A DNA stretch of 42,482 bases from Chloroflexota bacterium (GCA_027316975.1 DAHVFL010000001.1:1-42482), one strand, 5' to 3'. Counted from the first letter of the stretch, positions 8,619 to 17,997 are shown. Made by a program: numbers and translations. Notes: generated by a model not told the origin, from the sequence alone.

Positions 8619-9989
8619 TTACATTCTCTGCCACAGGGCCTGCGATAGCTCTCTGGCTCGCGCAGCAATACGCGCTTCATCGACGGTCAGCAGCTGGCGG
8701 TTGCGCATCAGCCAGCGACCGGCCACCATCGTTGAATTGACGTGCAGCCCATCCATGCCAAAAATCATGTGCCAGGGAAAATTCTCTTCGCTCATCGGCG
8801 TGGGCGGCACGTAATCGAGCAGAACGATATCGGCAGCCGCGCCAACGCTCAATTCGCCAACACGCGGAAAATCCGCGCAGAACGGGCGAAAGATGGCATC
8901 CACGATACGCGCATTGTTTTGAAAGGCCATTTTCCATACAAGATTCCCCGGCATGGCGCGTGGATCGGCCAGCGCGAGCTTATGCAACAAATAGGCAGCC
9001 TTCATTTCTTGCAGCATGTTCATGCTGAAACCATCAGTGCCCAGTCCCACATTGACGCCAGCCGCCAGCATCTCTTCGACAGGAGCGCGCCCGACGGCAT
9101 TGTTCATATTCGAGCGCGGGTTATGCACACAATTAGTTTGCGTTTCCGCCAGCCGCCCAATTTCCCCGCTATTGACATGCACGCAGTGCGCGGCGATGCT
9201 GCGCGGCCCCAGGATGAGATGGGCCTCAAGACGTTCAACCACTCGCTTCTGATAGCGCGTCATGCTATCGTTTTCATCCGAAATATCCTCGGCAACATGA
9301 ATATGAAAGCCAACTCCCAATCTATCTGCCCCGGCGGCGCAGCGTTCGAGCGTGGCAGAGCTAAGCGTGAATGATGCGTGCAAGCCATAACTGGCGGAGA
9401 TCATGCCCGTTTGAGCCAGTTCGCTGCGTCCGGCGCGCAGCGAACTGATGAAGCGCTCATTTTCGCGCATACTACCCGCGATTGCCTCAAGCCCATCGCG
9501 ATCAGAAACCTCGTAGGCCAGGCACGCGCGAATCCCCGCATCTTCGACGGCATCGGCAATGGCATCCAGGCTCCCCTCGATAGCATTGGGGCTGGCGTGA
9601 TGATCGACGACGCAGGTTACACCGCTGCGAATGGCATCCGCCATATACACATCGACGCTGGCGCGCGTATCCTCCAACGTTAGCGCCTTATCCAATCGCC
9701 ACCACAACCGCTCCAGAATTTCAGGAAAGTTGCGCGGGGCTTCGCCAGCAACAGCCATACCCCGCGCAAACGCGCTATAAAAGTGCGTATGCGTGCAAAG
9801 CAAGCCGGGCATAATTAACCCGCCGTGAGCATCGATGTAATGCGCGCCTGGATACTGCTGGAGCAGCGCCACATCGCTGCCAAGAGCAGCTATGCGCCCG
9901 CCTCGCACCAGCACCGCGCCATGCTCAATAAGCTGGTTATGCTCGCCTCCTGTCACAACGGTGCCATTGCCTATGAGGATGTCTGACAT
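8619..9989 (-). CDS. ssnA: SsnA-type amidohydrolase
   Basis: The 456-residue protein is a metal-dependent amidohydrolase of the chlorohydrolase/guanine-deaminase-like group. Motifs are CTHTHFYSAFARG (metal HxH), CVVDHHASP, FHIHVAEDISD, SIAAHCVHV, VHNPRSNMNN and GLGTDGFSMNM (metal Asp). The HHASP and H-N-x-RSNMNN blocks are characteristic of SsnA, which in E. coli lies in the same neighbourhood as ygeW and xanthine dehydrogenase genes. It probably deaminates or hydrolyses a purine-derived ring. ATG 9989 has AAGGAAGGA upstream. The 155-base gap before it carries a small hairpin repeat (10052-10071), so ssnA may also have its own promoter. Confidence 0.88.
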   Translation of the reverse strand: MSDILIGNGTVVTGGEHNQLIEHGAVLVRGGRIAALGSDVALLQQYPGAHYIDAHGGLIMPGLLCTHTHFYSAFARGMAVAGEAPRNFPEILERLWWRLDKALTLEDTRASVDVYMADAIRSGVTCVVDHHASPNAIEGSLDAIADAVEDAGIRACLAYEVSDRDGLEAIAGSMRENERFISSLRAGRSELAQTGMISASYGLHASFTLSSATLERCAAGADRLGVGFHIHVAEDISDENDSMTRYQKRVVERLEAHLILGPRSIAAHCVHVNSGEIGRLAETQTNCVHNPRSNMNNAVGRAPVEEMLAAGVNVGLGTDGFSMNMLQEMKAAYLLHKLALADPRAMPGNLVWKMAFQNNARIVDAIFRPFCADFPRVGELSVGAAADIVLLDYVPPTPMSEENFPWHMIFGMDGLHVNSTMVAGRWLMRNRQLLTVDEARIAARARELSQALWQRM

Positions 9990-10051
9990 ACGCGCGCCAT
10001 CCTTCCTTTGAGATAAATTATCATTAAGGGCGAAATATCAAAATTTGAGCA

Positions 10052-10071
10052 GGACGCGATGAATCGCGTCC
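10052..10071. repeat. short palindromic repeat in the ssnA upstream gap
   Basis: GGACGCGAT at 10052-10060 and ATCGCGTCC at 10063-10071 form a perfect 9-bp stem with a 2-base loop, followed by CTACAG. The same GTAGGGACGCGAT core forms a longer hairpin at 37766-37838, so this belongs to a dispersed repeat family. Confidence 0.7.
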
Positions 10072-10144
10072 CTACAGTTTTCTTCCACGTAAAGTAAATG
10101 CTCTGCCAAAGCATGTACCGCCGGGTCCTTTGCCCATATATAAT

Positions 10145-11389
10145 TTAAGTGTACCCCTGCCTCACTATGCTGCTTACCATCTCCATACCCTCCACGCCCT
10201 TCTCAATCGGTACCACACTCCCCGCCGTCCCAATGACCGCGTCAATGCTCTTCAGGCCGCTACCCGTCACCAGCAACACAACCCGTTCATCTCGCGCTAT
10301 CTTCCCCTCATCGAGCAAACGCAGCAGACCGGCGTAACTGGCCGCGCCCGATGGCTCGGCGAAGACACCTGTCTGTCTTGCCAGCTCTTTCTCGGCAGAG
10401 AGTATCTGCTCGTCCGTGACGGTCACGCCGTATCCGCCGCTTGCGCGGATGTGCTTGACGGCCATCGCGCCGTTGCGGGGCAGGCCCACCGAGATACCGT
10501 CTGCGACTGTCTGCGCGGGATACTGGCGCACTACGCCATCACCCTCCAATGCGCGGGCGATGGCAGGCGACCCTTCGGCCTGCACCGCGATCATGCGCGG
10601 GATGCGCTCGATCATGCCCAGGCGATACAGGTCTTCAAAGCCGCGATACGCGCCGCTGATGATACAGCCATCGCCCGTAGGCACCAGCACGCTATCAGGA
10701 ACCTCCCAGTTCAGTTGCTCGGCAATCTCTAATCCGACCGTTTTCTTGCCCTCAACGAGATAAGGGTTGTACCCCGTGTTGCGGTTATACCAGCCGAAAG
10801 CGTTACACGCCTCGATACACAGATCAAAGGCATCATCATAACTTCCCTGCACGGCAAAGACCGTTGCCCCGCACATCAGCAATTGCACAATCTTGGCGCG
10901 CGGCGCGTTATGCGGCACGAAGATGTAGCACGGCAACCCCTGCGCTGCCGCCTGTACAGCCAGCGACGAGGCGGCGTTGCCCGTCGAGGCACAGGCCACC
11001 GTTTTCCCTTCCGCTCGCATCACCGCGATGATGCTGGCCCGGTCTTTTAGCGACGCGCTGGGGTTGCGCGAATCATCCTTGAGCCATAGATGCGTCATTC
11101 CCAACTTCACTCTCAAACGCTCAACCGCGTACAATGGCGTCCCACCAATCGCCAGAGGAGGCACAATATTAAGGCTATAGGAAATAGGAAGGAGAGCGCG
11201 GTAACGCCACATGGTCATATCGTGATTAGTTAGCAGGGACTCACGGCTGAATTGCCGCGCAACCTGCTCGTAGTCATAATGAACTTCAAGCACACCCAAC
11301 GGGCCGCAGGCGGGACAGCTATACGCAACCTCTTCGACGCTATAGCTGGTGCCACAAAGCACACATTGCAGGTCTGTGACGTGGTTCAT
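10145..11389 (-). CDS. threonine-synthase-like PLP enzyme (fold type II) with N-terminal zinc ribbon
   Basis: The 414-residue enzyme has an N-terminal ribbon with CVLCG and CPACG pairs (about residues 9-34), then the fold-type II PLP core: WLKDDSRNPSASLKDRA (Schiff-base Lys in SLKDR), ACASTGNAASSLA (phosphate-binding turn), VPTGDGCIISG and VTGSGLKS. This architecture is that of threonine synthase. Its setting inside a purine-type catabolic block, next to a cysteine-synthase-like gene and where E. coli carries the PLP lyase YgeX, makes a beta-elimination or replacement role on a diamino or ureido acid possible. That is inference. The start at 11389 has only a weak GGGAC upstream; the preceding stop is 10 bases away. 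An ordinary threonine synthase remains possible. Confidence 0.8.
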   Translation of the reverse strand: MNHVTDLQCVLCGTSYSVEEVAYSCPACGPLGVLEVHYDYEQVARQFSRESLLTNHDMTMWRYRALLPISYSLNIVPPLAIGGTPLYAVERLRVKLGMTHLWLKDDSRNPSASLKDRASIIAVMRAEGKTVACASTGNAASSLAVQAAAQGLPCYIFVPHNAPRAKIVQLLMCGATVFAVQGSYDDAFDLCIEACNAFGWYNRNTGYNPYLVEGKKTVGLEIAEQLNWEVPDSVLVPTGDGCIISGAYRGFEDLYRLGMIERIPRMIAVQAEGSPAIARALEGDGVVRQYPAQTVADGISVGLPRNGAMAVKHIRASGGYGVTVTDEQILSAEKELARQTGVFAEPSGAASYAGLLRLLDEGKIARDERVVLLVTGSGLKSIDAVIGTAGSVVPIEKGVEGMEMVSSIVRQGYT

Positions 11390-11399
11390 CGTTGTCCCA

Positions 11400-12437
11400 T
11401 CAGTGGATTACCTCGAGTTTAACGCTTGCCAGTTTCGCTTTGTCGGCATCGCTCACCGGATGTTCGCGATCTGGCACCTCCAGTTCGGTATTCACGCCGC
11501 ATAATTCGGTGGAGAAGTAGCGCAGGCCGTTGTCCGAGAGAACGGTAACGACCATGCCGATATCTGGATAGCGCTGCGCAACTTTGATGGCAGCCGCCAC
11601 GTTGCAGCCGGATGAGATGCCGCAGAAAATGCCCTCTTCACGCGACAGGCGACGCGCCATCTCGATTGATTCATCCGATGTCGTGGTGACAACGCCATCA
11701 AGATACTGCACATGCAGCACTTCGGGGATGAAGCCATCGCCAATACCCTCGATTTTGTGCGGCCCCCAGGAGCCACCTGAGAGAATATCGCATTCGGCAG
11801 GCTCAACCGCGAAAACCTTGATGCTGGGGTTCTGCTCTTTCAGGTATTTGCCCGCGCCGGTAACGGTGCCTCCCGTTCCCTGCGACAGCACTAACGTGCC
11901 GACCTTGCCCCCGGTCTGCTCCCAGATTTCCGGCCCGGTGGTGCGATAATGCGCCTCGATATTATCGGCATTGACGAATTGACCCACTTCCCAGTATTTG
12001 CCGGGCGCGGCTGCTTTAAGTTCTTTCACCTTGTCGATCACCAGGTCTACATCGCTCTCCGCGCCGGGAGTCAGTAGCAGTTCGGCTCCATAGGCGCGAA
12101 TAGTTTTCTTGCGCTCCTCGCTCATGCCATCGGGCATCACAATCACGGCGGGATAACCTCGAACGGCGGCAACGCAGGAGGTAGCGATACCAGTATTGCC
12201 GGTCGTTCCCTCGATAATGCTCATGCCGGGACGCAGATCGCCGCGCCGTTCCGCCTCCGACACCAGGTAATGCAAAATACGATCCTTGACACTGCCGCTG
12301 GGGTTAAAATATTCAACTTTGGCGACGATGGTTGGTTTTACATCCCCCACCACGCGCCGCAAACGCACCATCGGCGTCATGCCCGCCGTATCAAGAATGC
12401 TCTCGGCAATCCGAGCGCGACCATTCCAGTCAACCAT
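11400..12437 (-). CDS. cysteine-synthase-like PLP enzyme (fold type II)
   Basis: The 345-residue protein shows the O-acetylserine sulfhydrylase/cystathionine beta-synthase core: YFNPSGSVKDRI (PLP lysine in SVKDR), EGTTGNTGIA, SQGTGGTVTGAGKYL, GIGDGFIPE, GISSGCN and LRYFSTELC. The first substrate-loop residues are TTGN rather than the usual TSGN or SSGN of CysK. ATG 12437 is preceded by AGGAGGT; an earlier in-frame start would be upstream of that site. Genes on both sides are catabolic and no serine acetyltransferase or sulfate gene is near, so sulfur assimilation is not supported by context. With its downstream neighbour it may split or rearrange a serine- or diaminopropionate-like intermediate (inference). 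Confidence 0.82.
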   Translation of the reverse strand: MVDWNGRARIAESILDTAGMTPMVRLRRVVGDVKPTIVAKVEYFNPSGSVKDRILHYLVSEAERRGDLRPGMSIIEGTTGNTGIATSCVAAVRGYPAVIVMPDGMSEERKKTIRAYGAELLLTPGAESDVDLVIDKVKELKAAAPGKYWEVGQFVNADNIEAHYRTTGPEIWEQTGGKVGTLVLSQGTGGTVTGAGKYLKEQNPSIKVFAVEPAECDILSGGSWGPHKIEGIGDGFIPEVLHVQYLDGVVTTTSDESIEMARRLSREEGIFCGISSGCNVAAAIKVAQRYPDIGMVVTVLSDNGLRYFSTELCGVNTELEVPDREHPVSDADKAKLASVKLEVIH

Positions 12438-12788
12438 AACAATACCTCCTGTTAAGCTTAAACCAGGGCGGGGCAAATGTCACCCCTACCGCAATCTTAA
12501 CGAACCTTTACTCGGGCGGGGGCAAGCCCCATCAGCGCGAATGTAAGCACTGCTGTCATCCTGAGCGAAGCGAAGGAACTGCGCTTTGCCCGGCGAGAGA
12601 TCCTTCGCTGCGCTCAGGATGACAGATGACGGGCGGGTCGCCCCTGCCCTATACGCTTTATGCCCTACACTGCCAAATCGTAGCAGGGTAGGGGCGTGGG
12701 CTTGTCCCCGCCCTGGGAGGGGGGCGCGGTCCATTTCGACCCTCCTTAACTTGACGCTTATGGGGCGGGGCTTGCCCCCGCCCTGGTT
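12438..12788. other. 351-base gap filled with GC-rich repeats
   Basis: No gene is convincing here. It holds an imperfect hairpin (12553-12577 with 12601-12625) and at least three copies of a GGGGCGGGGCTTGCCCC-like unit near 12507-12530, 12690-12720 and 12760-12785, in both orientations. Frames that cross it are low-complexity shadows. Confidence 0.7.
12553..12625. repeat. dispersed palindromic repeat (CTGTCATCCTGAGCG family)
   Basis: Arms 12553-12577 and 12601-12625 pair over 25 bases with one mismatch, around a 23-base loop. The same arm sequence recurs at 17998-18067 and 37869-37936, always between genes. Confidence 0.85.
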
Positions 12789-13817
12789 TCACATCTTGAC
12801 CAGGCTGCGATCAATGCTCGCCAGCGTGGGGCGGCCAGAGAGCGCCATCGCCAGTTCGAGTTCTTTGCGCAACAGCTCCAGCACGGAAAAAGCGCCATCC
12901 GCGCCGCTCACGGCCAATCCCCACAGCACGGGCCGCCCAATCAGCACAGCCCGCGCTCCCAACGCCAGCGCTTTGAGAATATCTGTGCCACGCCGTATAC
13001 CCCCGTCAAAATATATTTCACATCGTCCCGCAACTGCCTCGATGATTTCGGGCAACGCTTCAATGCCGGGAATAGCTGTATCAAGCTGACGCCCGCCGTG
13101 ATTTGTGACTACGATGCCGTCAACGCCATGTTCGATAGCCAGCCGCGCGTCCTCCCCGGTCAGGATACCTTTGAGGATAACAGGCAACGATGTGATTGAG
13201 CGCAGCCACGCCAGCGATTCCCAGGTAAGCGTTACCCATGCCTGACCCACCTTCTCTACATCGACAAAATTTGCTTCCTGATAGGGAACTGGCGGAATGG
13301 TGATGTTATGACGCCGGTCCTTCTCGCGATTGCCCAGCCTGGGCAGGTCAACAGTCAGCACAATAGCGCGATACCCGGCATCTTCCGCGCGGCGCACCAG
13401 CAACTCCGCGACTTTCAGGCTGGGATAGGTATACAGTTGAAACCAGAGCGGCCCGCTTGCCGCCTGCGCGATCTCTTCAATAGTGCGGGTAGCAACGGTG
13501 CTGGCAATCATCAACGTACCCGCTCTACCGGCAGCCTGCGCCGTTGCGCACTCGCCTTCGGGATGCGCCATGCAATGCGATGCCATTGGAGCGATCAATA
13601 GCGGCATACTGACCGGCGTACCGAGTACCTCGCAATGCATATCAATAGCGCTGACATCCACCAGCACGCGCGGTCGCAGTTTGATACGCTCAAAGGCAGC
13701 GCGGCATTCCCGCATCGTCACTTCATCGTCGCTGCCTCCCTGGTAGTAGTCCCACAGGGGAGGAGCCATACGAGCCTGGGCAAGCTTTTCATAGTCAAAG
13801 ACATTCACCAGTTCCAT
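12789..13817 (-). CDS. FMN-dependent alpha-hydroxyacid oxidase/dehydrogenase
   Basis: The 342-residue protein is of the glycolate oxidase / lactate oxidase / LldD family, a TIM barrel binding FMN. Seen motifs are DYYQGGSDDE, PLLIAPMA, LYTYPS, LTVDLPRLGNR, PVILKGILTGEDA (Lys to FMN), VVTNHGGRQLD (catalytic His and Arg) and FDGGIRRGTD followed by GRPVLWGL. It would oxidise a 2-hydroxy acid to a 2-oxo acid with O2 or a quinone as acceptor. The start at ATG 13817 follows AAAGAGA. It sits between the xanthine dehydrogenase genes and the PLP enzymes. A glycolate- or ureidoglycolate-like substrate would fit a purine route, but nothing in the sequence fixes it. Confidence 0.88.
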   Translation of the reverse strand: MELVNVFDYEKLAQARMAPPLWDYYQGGSDDEVTMRECRAAFERIKLRPRVLVDVSAIDMHCEVLGTPVSMPLLIAPMASHCMAHPEGECATAQAAGRAGTLMIASTVATRTIEEIAQAASGPLWFQLYTYPSLKVAELLVRRAEDAGYRAIVLTVDLPRLGNREKDRRHNITIPPVPYQEANFVDVEKVGQAWVTLTWESLAWLRSITSLPVILKGILTGEDARLAIEHGVDGIVVTNHGGRQLDTAIPGIEALPEIIEAVAGRCEIYFDGGIRRGTDILKALALGARAVLIGRPVLWGLAVSGADGAFSVLELLRKELELAMALSGRPTLASIDRSLVKM

Positions 13818-13836
13818 ACTTTGTCTCTTTCCAGTA

Positions 13837-13930
13837 TGCCAGGGCGACCGCAAGGGTCGCCCCTACCATACACGAATCTCGCTAACCGTTTCGAAGTATG
13901 GTAGGGGCGACCCTTGCGGTCGCCCTGGCA
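13837..13930. repeat. long inverted repeat (GGTAGGGGCGACCC family)
   Basis: The arms 13837-13870 and 13897-13930 are perfect reverse complements (34 bases each) around a 26-base loop. A related copy lies at 26517-26551. The left arm lies just upstream of the oxidase start codon (13817), between it and the xanthine dehydrogenase stop (13986), so it may affect transcript processing between the two. Confidence 0.88.
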
Positions 13931-13985
13931 ATACCCCGCAATTCTTGTTGGCACCTTTTCCTGACTTAATCATTTCAAACTAACT

Positions 13986-16949
13986 TTATCGATTTGACCC
14001 CTGCGCGCGAATAGCACGCAGCACGCGCTCCGGTGTTAGCGGAATCTGGCGAATGCGCAGGCCAAGCGCGTCGGCAACGGCGTTGGCGACGGCGGGTGCC
14101 ATGGCGTCGATAGGTATCTCAGCAATGGCTTTCGCGCCGAAAGGACCGAAGGGGTCGCTGGTCTCCACGATATACGTCTCCATCGAGGGCATATCGGGCG
14201 CGCTGAAAATGCGGTAATCGCTCAGGTTGGTAGTCAGCATGGCTCCGTTCGCGTCGTAGACCATCTCTTCGCAGACGCCGTAGCCCAACGCCTGGGTTGC
14301 GCCGCCTTCAATCTGGCCTTCCGCAGTGATGGGGTTGATGACGCGCCCGGCATCGATAGCCGAGATGGCGCGCAGCACGCGCACCACGCCCGTTTCGGTA
14401 TCGACTTCGACTTCCGCTCCCTGCGCGGCGAATGGTGGCGGCGACTCATAGCTCATCCACGAAGCAGTCGCCATGATTTGCTGCTGGTTCTCTACATGCA
14501 GCGAGTGCAGCGCGACCTGCGAAACCGTAACAGTATTGCCGTTGGGAGCCGTGATGACGCGGTCCTTGATGGTAAGCGTTTCAGGATTGGCTTTGAGCAT
14601 ACTGCCGGCCACCGCCAGTATCTGCGCTCGCGCCTGTTCCGCCGCTTTTTTAGCCGCGCCGCCGCTGATGTAGGTGGTCGAAGAGGCATATGCGCCCGTA
14701 TCAAAAGGCGTAAAATCGGTGTCCGACGAATGGATAATGATATCCTCTACGCGCACGCCCAGCGTCTCAGCTACTATCTGCGCGATTACCGTATCCGAAC
14801 CTGTGCCAATGTCGGTCGCGCCCACCAGCAGATTGAACGAGCCATCGTCATTGAGTTTGATGCTGGCGCCAGCCATATCAAGTCCGGCGATGGCTGTGCC
14901 GTGCATGGCAAGCGCCACACCCACGCCGCGCCGGTAGCGGCCTTTGCCACCCTTGCCGCGACTCTCTTTCCAGTTCAGCCGCTCCTCGACGATCTGCAAA
15001 CATTGCGGCAGGCCGCAGCTCTGGATAACCTGGTCGTACCCCTCTTTGCCTTCACCGAGCGCCTTCGCGAAAGGAATCTCCTCGCCCTCTTTAATCCAAT
15101 TTTTGCGCCGCAATTCCAGCGCGTCAATGCCCAACTGCCTCGCCACCTCGTCCATGTGGCATTCGAGCGCGAACGCACCCTGTGGGACGCCATAGCCGCG
15201 AAAGGCTCCGGCTGGCGGCAGATTGGTATAGACAACATCGGCATCGAAAAGGATATTGGGGCAGGGATAGAGCGGCAGCGTTTTGGAACCTGTGTTGCTC
15301 TGCACGGTCAGCGAATGCCCGCCATACGCGCCCGTATTAGCGATCAGCTTCATCGAATTGGCAACCAGCGTGCCGTCGCGTTTCACGCCGGTCTTCATAC
15401 GAATAATCTGTGGATGGCGCGAGCGGCTGCTGCGAAACTCCTCAGCGCGCGTCAATTCCAGCTTGACGGGCCTATCGGTCGCAATGGTCAATAACGCGCA
15501 GATATCTTCCAGCAGCACCTCCTGCTTGACGCCGAAGCCACCACCGATACGCGGTTTAATGACGCGAATGCGGCGCGGCGACAGGCCAATGACGGGCGCG
15601 ATGATGCGGCGCACATGGTAGGGAACCTGGGTGCTGGTGCGCACTACGAGGCGATCATCCTCGTCCCAGTAGGTAATCACGATATGATTTTCAATGGGCG
15701 TTTGCTGCACCTGCGGAACAATGTATTCTCCCTCGACGATCAGGTCGGATTCGGCAAAGCCGCGCTGCACGTCTCCTACTTCCGCGTGCAGGTGCGCGGC
15801 GATGTTGCGCGAGGCATCATGAATGCGATACGATTCCGGTTCGGGATGGATACGCGGCGCATCGGGGTCCATCGCCTTGCGCAGGTCCAGCACCGCGGGC
15901 TTGATCTCGTAATCGACCTTGATCAGTTTCAGAGCCTGGTCCGCAATTTCAAGAGTTTCGGCGGCCACGGCTGCTACACGATCCCCCACGAAGCGCACGA
16001 TATAATCCAGGCTGTACTGGTCATGCGGCCCCGGTTCAGGCCATGATTGCCCGGCAGTCGTATAAGGAACGCGCGGTATATCTTTATAAGTCAAGACCGC
16101 GTGGACGCCCGGCAGCGCGCGCGCCTCGGATACATCAATATCGCGAATATGCGCGTGCGCGTGCGGGCTGGTCAGCAAACGCCCGTACAGCATATCGCGC
16201 AATTCAATATCGTCCACATAGGCCGGTTTGCCCGTTACCAGTTTCACAGCATCAACTTTGCGCTCGGCCTTGCCCACGATGCTCAATTCAGTTGAAACAC
16301 GAGTCTCCGTCAACGTGGCTACGCCTCCCCCGGAATCATTCCCCTGAGCAGGCGCGCCATGCCCTTCGCCATCGTCCGGTGTACCTGAACCTGATGCGCC
16401 ATGTTCACCATGTTCGAGCGGGGAACGTCCGGGGTCCCAGGGCTGGAAATTCTCATGCGAGTCGGGACGACTGATGGGGGTCATTGTCTCGCCGCGCATC
16501 ACTGCCGCAGCCCTCAAGACGGCCTGCACCGGTTTGACGTAGCCGGTGCAGCGACAGAGGTTGCCCGAAAGCGCGTCGCGCGCGTCCGCTTCGGTCGGGT
16601 TCGCATTATTTTTGAGCAGTTCGTAAGCGGAAAGCACCATACCCGGTGTGCAAAAGCCGCACTGGATCGCCCCCGTATCGATGAAGGCTTCCTGTATGGG
16701 ATGCAACTTGCGCGCGTTGCCCAGGCTTTCCACAGTGGTAAGCGTGCAACCACCCACCTGGGCCGCGAAGGTGACGCAGCTCGGACGAGCAACGCCATCG
16801 ATCAGCACGGTGCAAGCTCCACATTCGCCCGTCTCGCAGCCATGCTTGACACTAAAATATCCTTCCTGGCGCAGCGCGGTCAGTAAGGACTGGTTGGCCG
16901 CCACATCCAGGCTCTTAATGACGCCATTGATGCGAAATTCAACTTCCAT
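13986..16949 (-). CDS. xanthine dehydrogenase, fused Fe-S and molybdenum subunits (XdhC-XdhA)
   Basis: The 987-residue product joins two usually separate subunits. Residues about 1-155 carry two [2Fe-2S] sites: CETGECGAC plus a later Cys, then CGFCTPGM and CRCTGY. A hydrophilic Gly/Asp/His-rich linker (about 158-220) follows, then the molybdopterin subunit from about 225, with IGGGFGVKQE, GAYGGHSL, PPAGAFRGYG, TDIGTGSDT and the catalytic Glu in GAKAIAEIP near the end. The protein hydroxylates purine bases at the molybdenum centre and passes electrons through Fe-S to FAD. ATG 16949 lies 4 bases past the FAD subunit stop, so the two are co-translated. The exact substrate (hypoxanthine, xanthine or another heterocycle) is inferred from adenine deaminase upstream. 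Confidence 0.92.
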   Translation of the reverse strand: MEVEFRINGVIKSLDVAANQSLLTALRQEGYFSVKHGCETGECGACTVLIDGVARPSCVTFAAQVGGCTLTTVESLGNARKLHPIQEAFIDTGAIQCGFCTPGMVLSAYELLKNNANPTEADARDALSGNLCRCTGYVKPVQAVLRAAAVMRGETMTPISRPDSHENFQPWDPGRSPLEHGEHGASGSGTPDDGEGHGAPAQGNDSGGGVATLTETRVSTELSIVGKAERKVDAVKLVTGKPAYVDDIELRDMLYGRLLTSPHAHAHIRDIDVSEARALPGVHAVLTYKDIPRVPYTTAGQSWPEPGPHDQYSLDYIVRFVGDRVAAVAAETLEIADQALKLIKVDYEIKPAVLDLRKAMDPDAPRIHPEPESYRIHDASRNIAAHLHAEVGDVQRGFAESDLIVEGEYIVPQVQQTPIENHIVITYWDEDDRLVVRTSTQVPYHVRRIIAPVIGLSPRRIRVIKPRIGGGFGVKQEVLLEDICALLTIATDRPVKLELTRAEEFRSSRSRHPQIIRMKTGVKRDGTLVANSMKLIANTGAYGGHSLTVQSNTGSKTLPLYPCPNILFDADVVYTNLPPAGAFRGYGVPQGAFALECHMDEVARQLGIDALELRRKNWIKEGEEIPFAKALGEGKEGYDQVIQSCGLPQCLQIVEERLNWKESRGKGGKGRYRRGVGVALAMHGTAIAGLDMAGASIKLNDDGSFNLLVGATDIGTGSDTVIAQIVAETLGVRVEDIIIHSSDTDFTPFDTGAYASSTTYISGGAAKKAAEQARAQILAVAGSMLKANPETLTIKDRVITAPNGNTVTVSQVALHSLHVENQQQIMATASWMSYESPPPFAAQGAEVEVDTETGVVRVLRAISAIDAGRVINPITAEGQIEGGATQALGYGVCEEMVYDANGAMLTTNLSDYRIFSAPDMPSMETYIVETSDPFGPFGAKAIAEIPIDAMAPAVANAVADALGLRIRQIPLTPERVLRAIRAQGSNR

Positions 16950-16952
16950 TGC

Positions 16953-17933
16953 TTATTGCCTCTCCTTCGACGATACCATGTTACGCCAGCGCGAAATAGT
17001 GGTGGCCTCCTCGAGCGCGCGAAACGCCAGGTTTACTCCACTAATTTTGCGGTAGCCAGCGCTGGCCCGGAAGTCAGCCGGGGGTGAGAAATCCGCCATG
17101 CCTGCTTGCAGCGCGGACACGAGCACCTGTGTATTGATGGTCGTACCACCTTCATTCATGGCAACCTGCCCTTCAAGCTGCTTTTCAACCCCCTGCATAC
17201 GCACCGGTTCCATAGAGACGCCGCCCAACGCCAGGCGTACCTGCTTATACGCGCCATCCTGAATTCCGACCAGCGCGCACGCATTTAAGAGCGCGACATC
17301 CGTGGGAGTGCGGCCAATGCGCTGAAACGACGCGCCGGCGCCAGCAGCCGGGCGCGGTATGACCACTTCGACGATGAGTTCGTTGGGACGCACTTCGTGG
17401 CTCAAATTGACGCAGGAGATGCGCCGTTCCAGTTTGCCATTGAAGGTTACACCGGCCAGCGCGAAACCAGGACGCTCTACCGTTCCAGCGCTGAGATCAA
17501 CCTTCGTGCGAGAGCCGGAACGCAACAGAGCCTCAGCATCCAGCGCGGCCAGCGCAGTTAATACATCGGCCTGGGACGCCGCGCCAATCGCCAGCGTCCC
17601 GCCCAGCGTCGCGCTATTGCGAATTACACGCGAGAATGAAGACGCCTGCGTCGCCCGCGCAAGCACGCCCGTCGCCAGTTCCTTCAACACAGGCGCATCG
17701 ACCATGTTCTGTAGCGTAACCATCGCGCCAATATACACGCTCGTTGCATCCTCGCGAATATGGCCCAGCTCCAGGTCGCGCAGATCGACCACCGCCTGAA
17801 TACTGTCGTCGTCCAGGCCGAGCAGGTGTGTGCCACCGGCCAGGACCACGGTCTTCACATCCGTTCGCGCCAGTAGCAGCAGCGCTTGGTCAATATCCTC
17901 TGCCCAGTGGTATTCGAGTAAATTCAGCAACAT
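16953..17933 (-). CDS. xdhB: xanthine dehydrogenase FAD-binding subunit
   Basis: The 326-residue protein is the middle, FAD-binding subunit of the molybdenum hydroxylase family. It shows the N-terminal strand-rich FAD site (VLAGGTHLL, then IGAMVTLQNM), the ATLGGTLA loop and the C-terminal CO-dehydrogenase flavoprotein domain (ASFQRIGRTPTDVALLN). It would pass electrons from the Fe-S subunit encoded directly downstream to NAD or another acceptor. The stop TAA is 4 bases before the next start, consistent with one transcript. It is a little longer than E. coli XdhB (about 292). Confidence 0.92.
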   Translation of the reverse strand: MLLNLLEYHWAEDIDQALLLLARTDVKTVVLAGGTHLLGLDDDSIQAVVDLRDLELGHIREDATSVYIGAMVTLQNMVDAPVLKELATGVLARATQASSFSRVIRNSATLGGTLAIGAASQADVLTALAALDAEALLRSGSRTKVDLSAGTVERPGFALAGVTFNGKLERRISCVNLSHEVRPNELIVEVVIPRPAAGAGASFQRIGRTPTDVALLNACALVGIQDGAYKQVRLALGGVSMEPVRMQGVEKQLEGQVAMNEGGTTINTQVLVSALQAGMADFSPPADFRASAGYRKISGVNLAFRALEEATTISRWRNMVSSKERQ

Positions 17934-17997
17934 CTATTTTACCTTCTATAAATATGCAGGGGCACCGTCATTGTACTGAGAAAGATCGCACGCCATT

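Noticed and set aside
12586..13089. Plus-strand frame of 167 codons
   Set aside because: It runs through repeat DNA and antisense to the FMN oxidase; no ribosome-binding site or family pattern.
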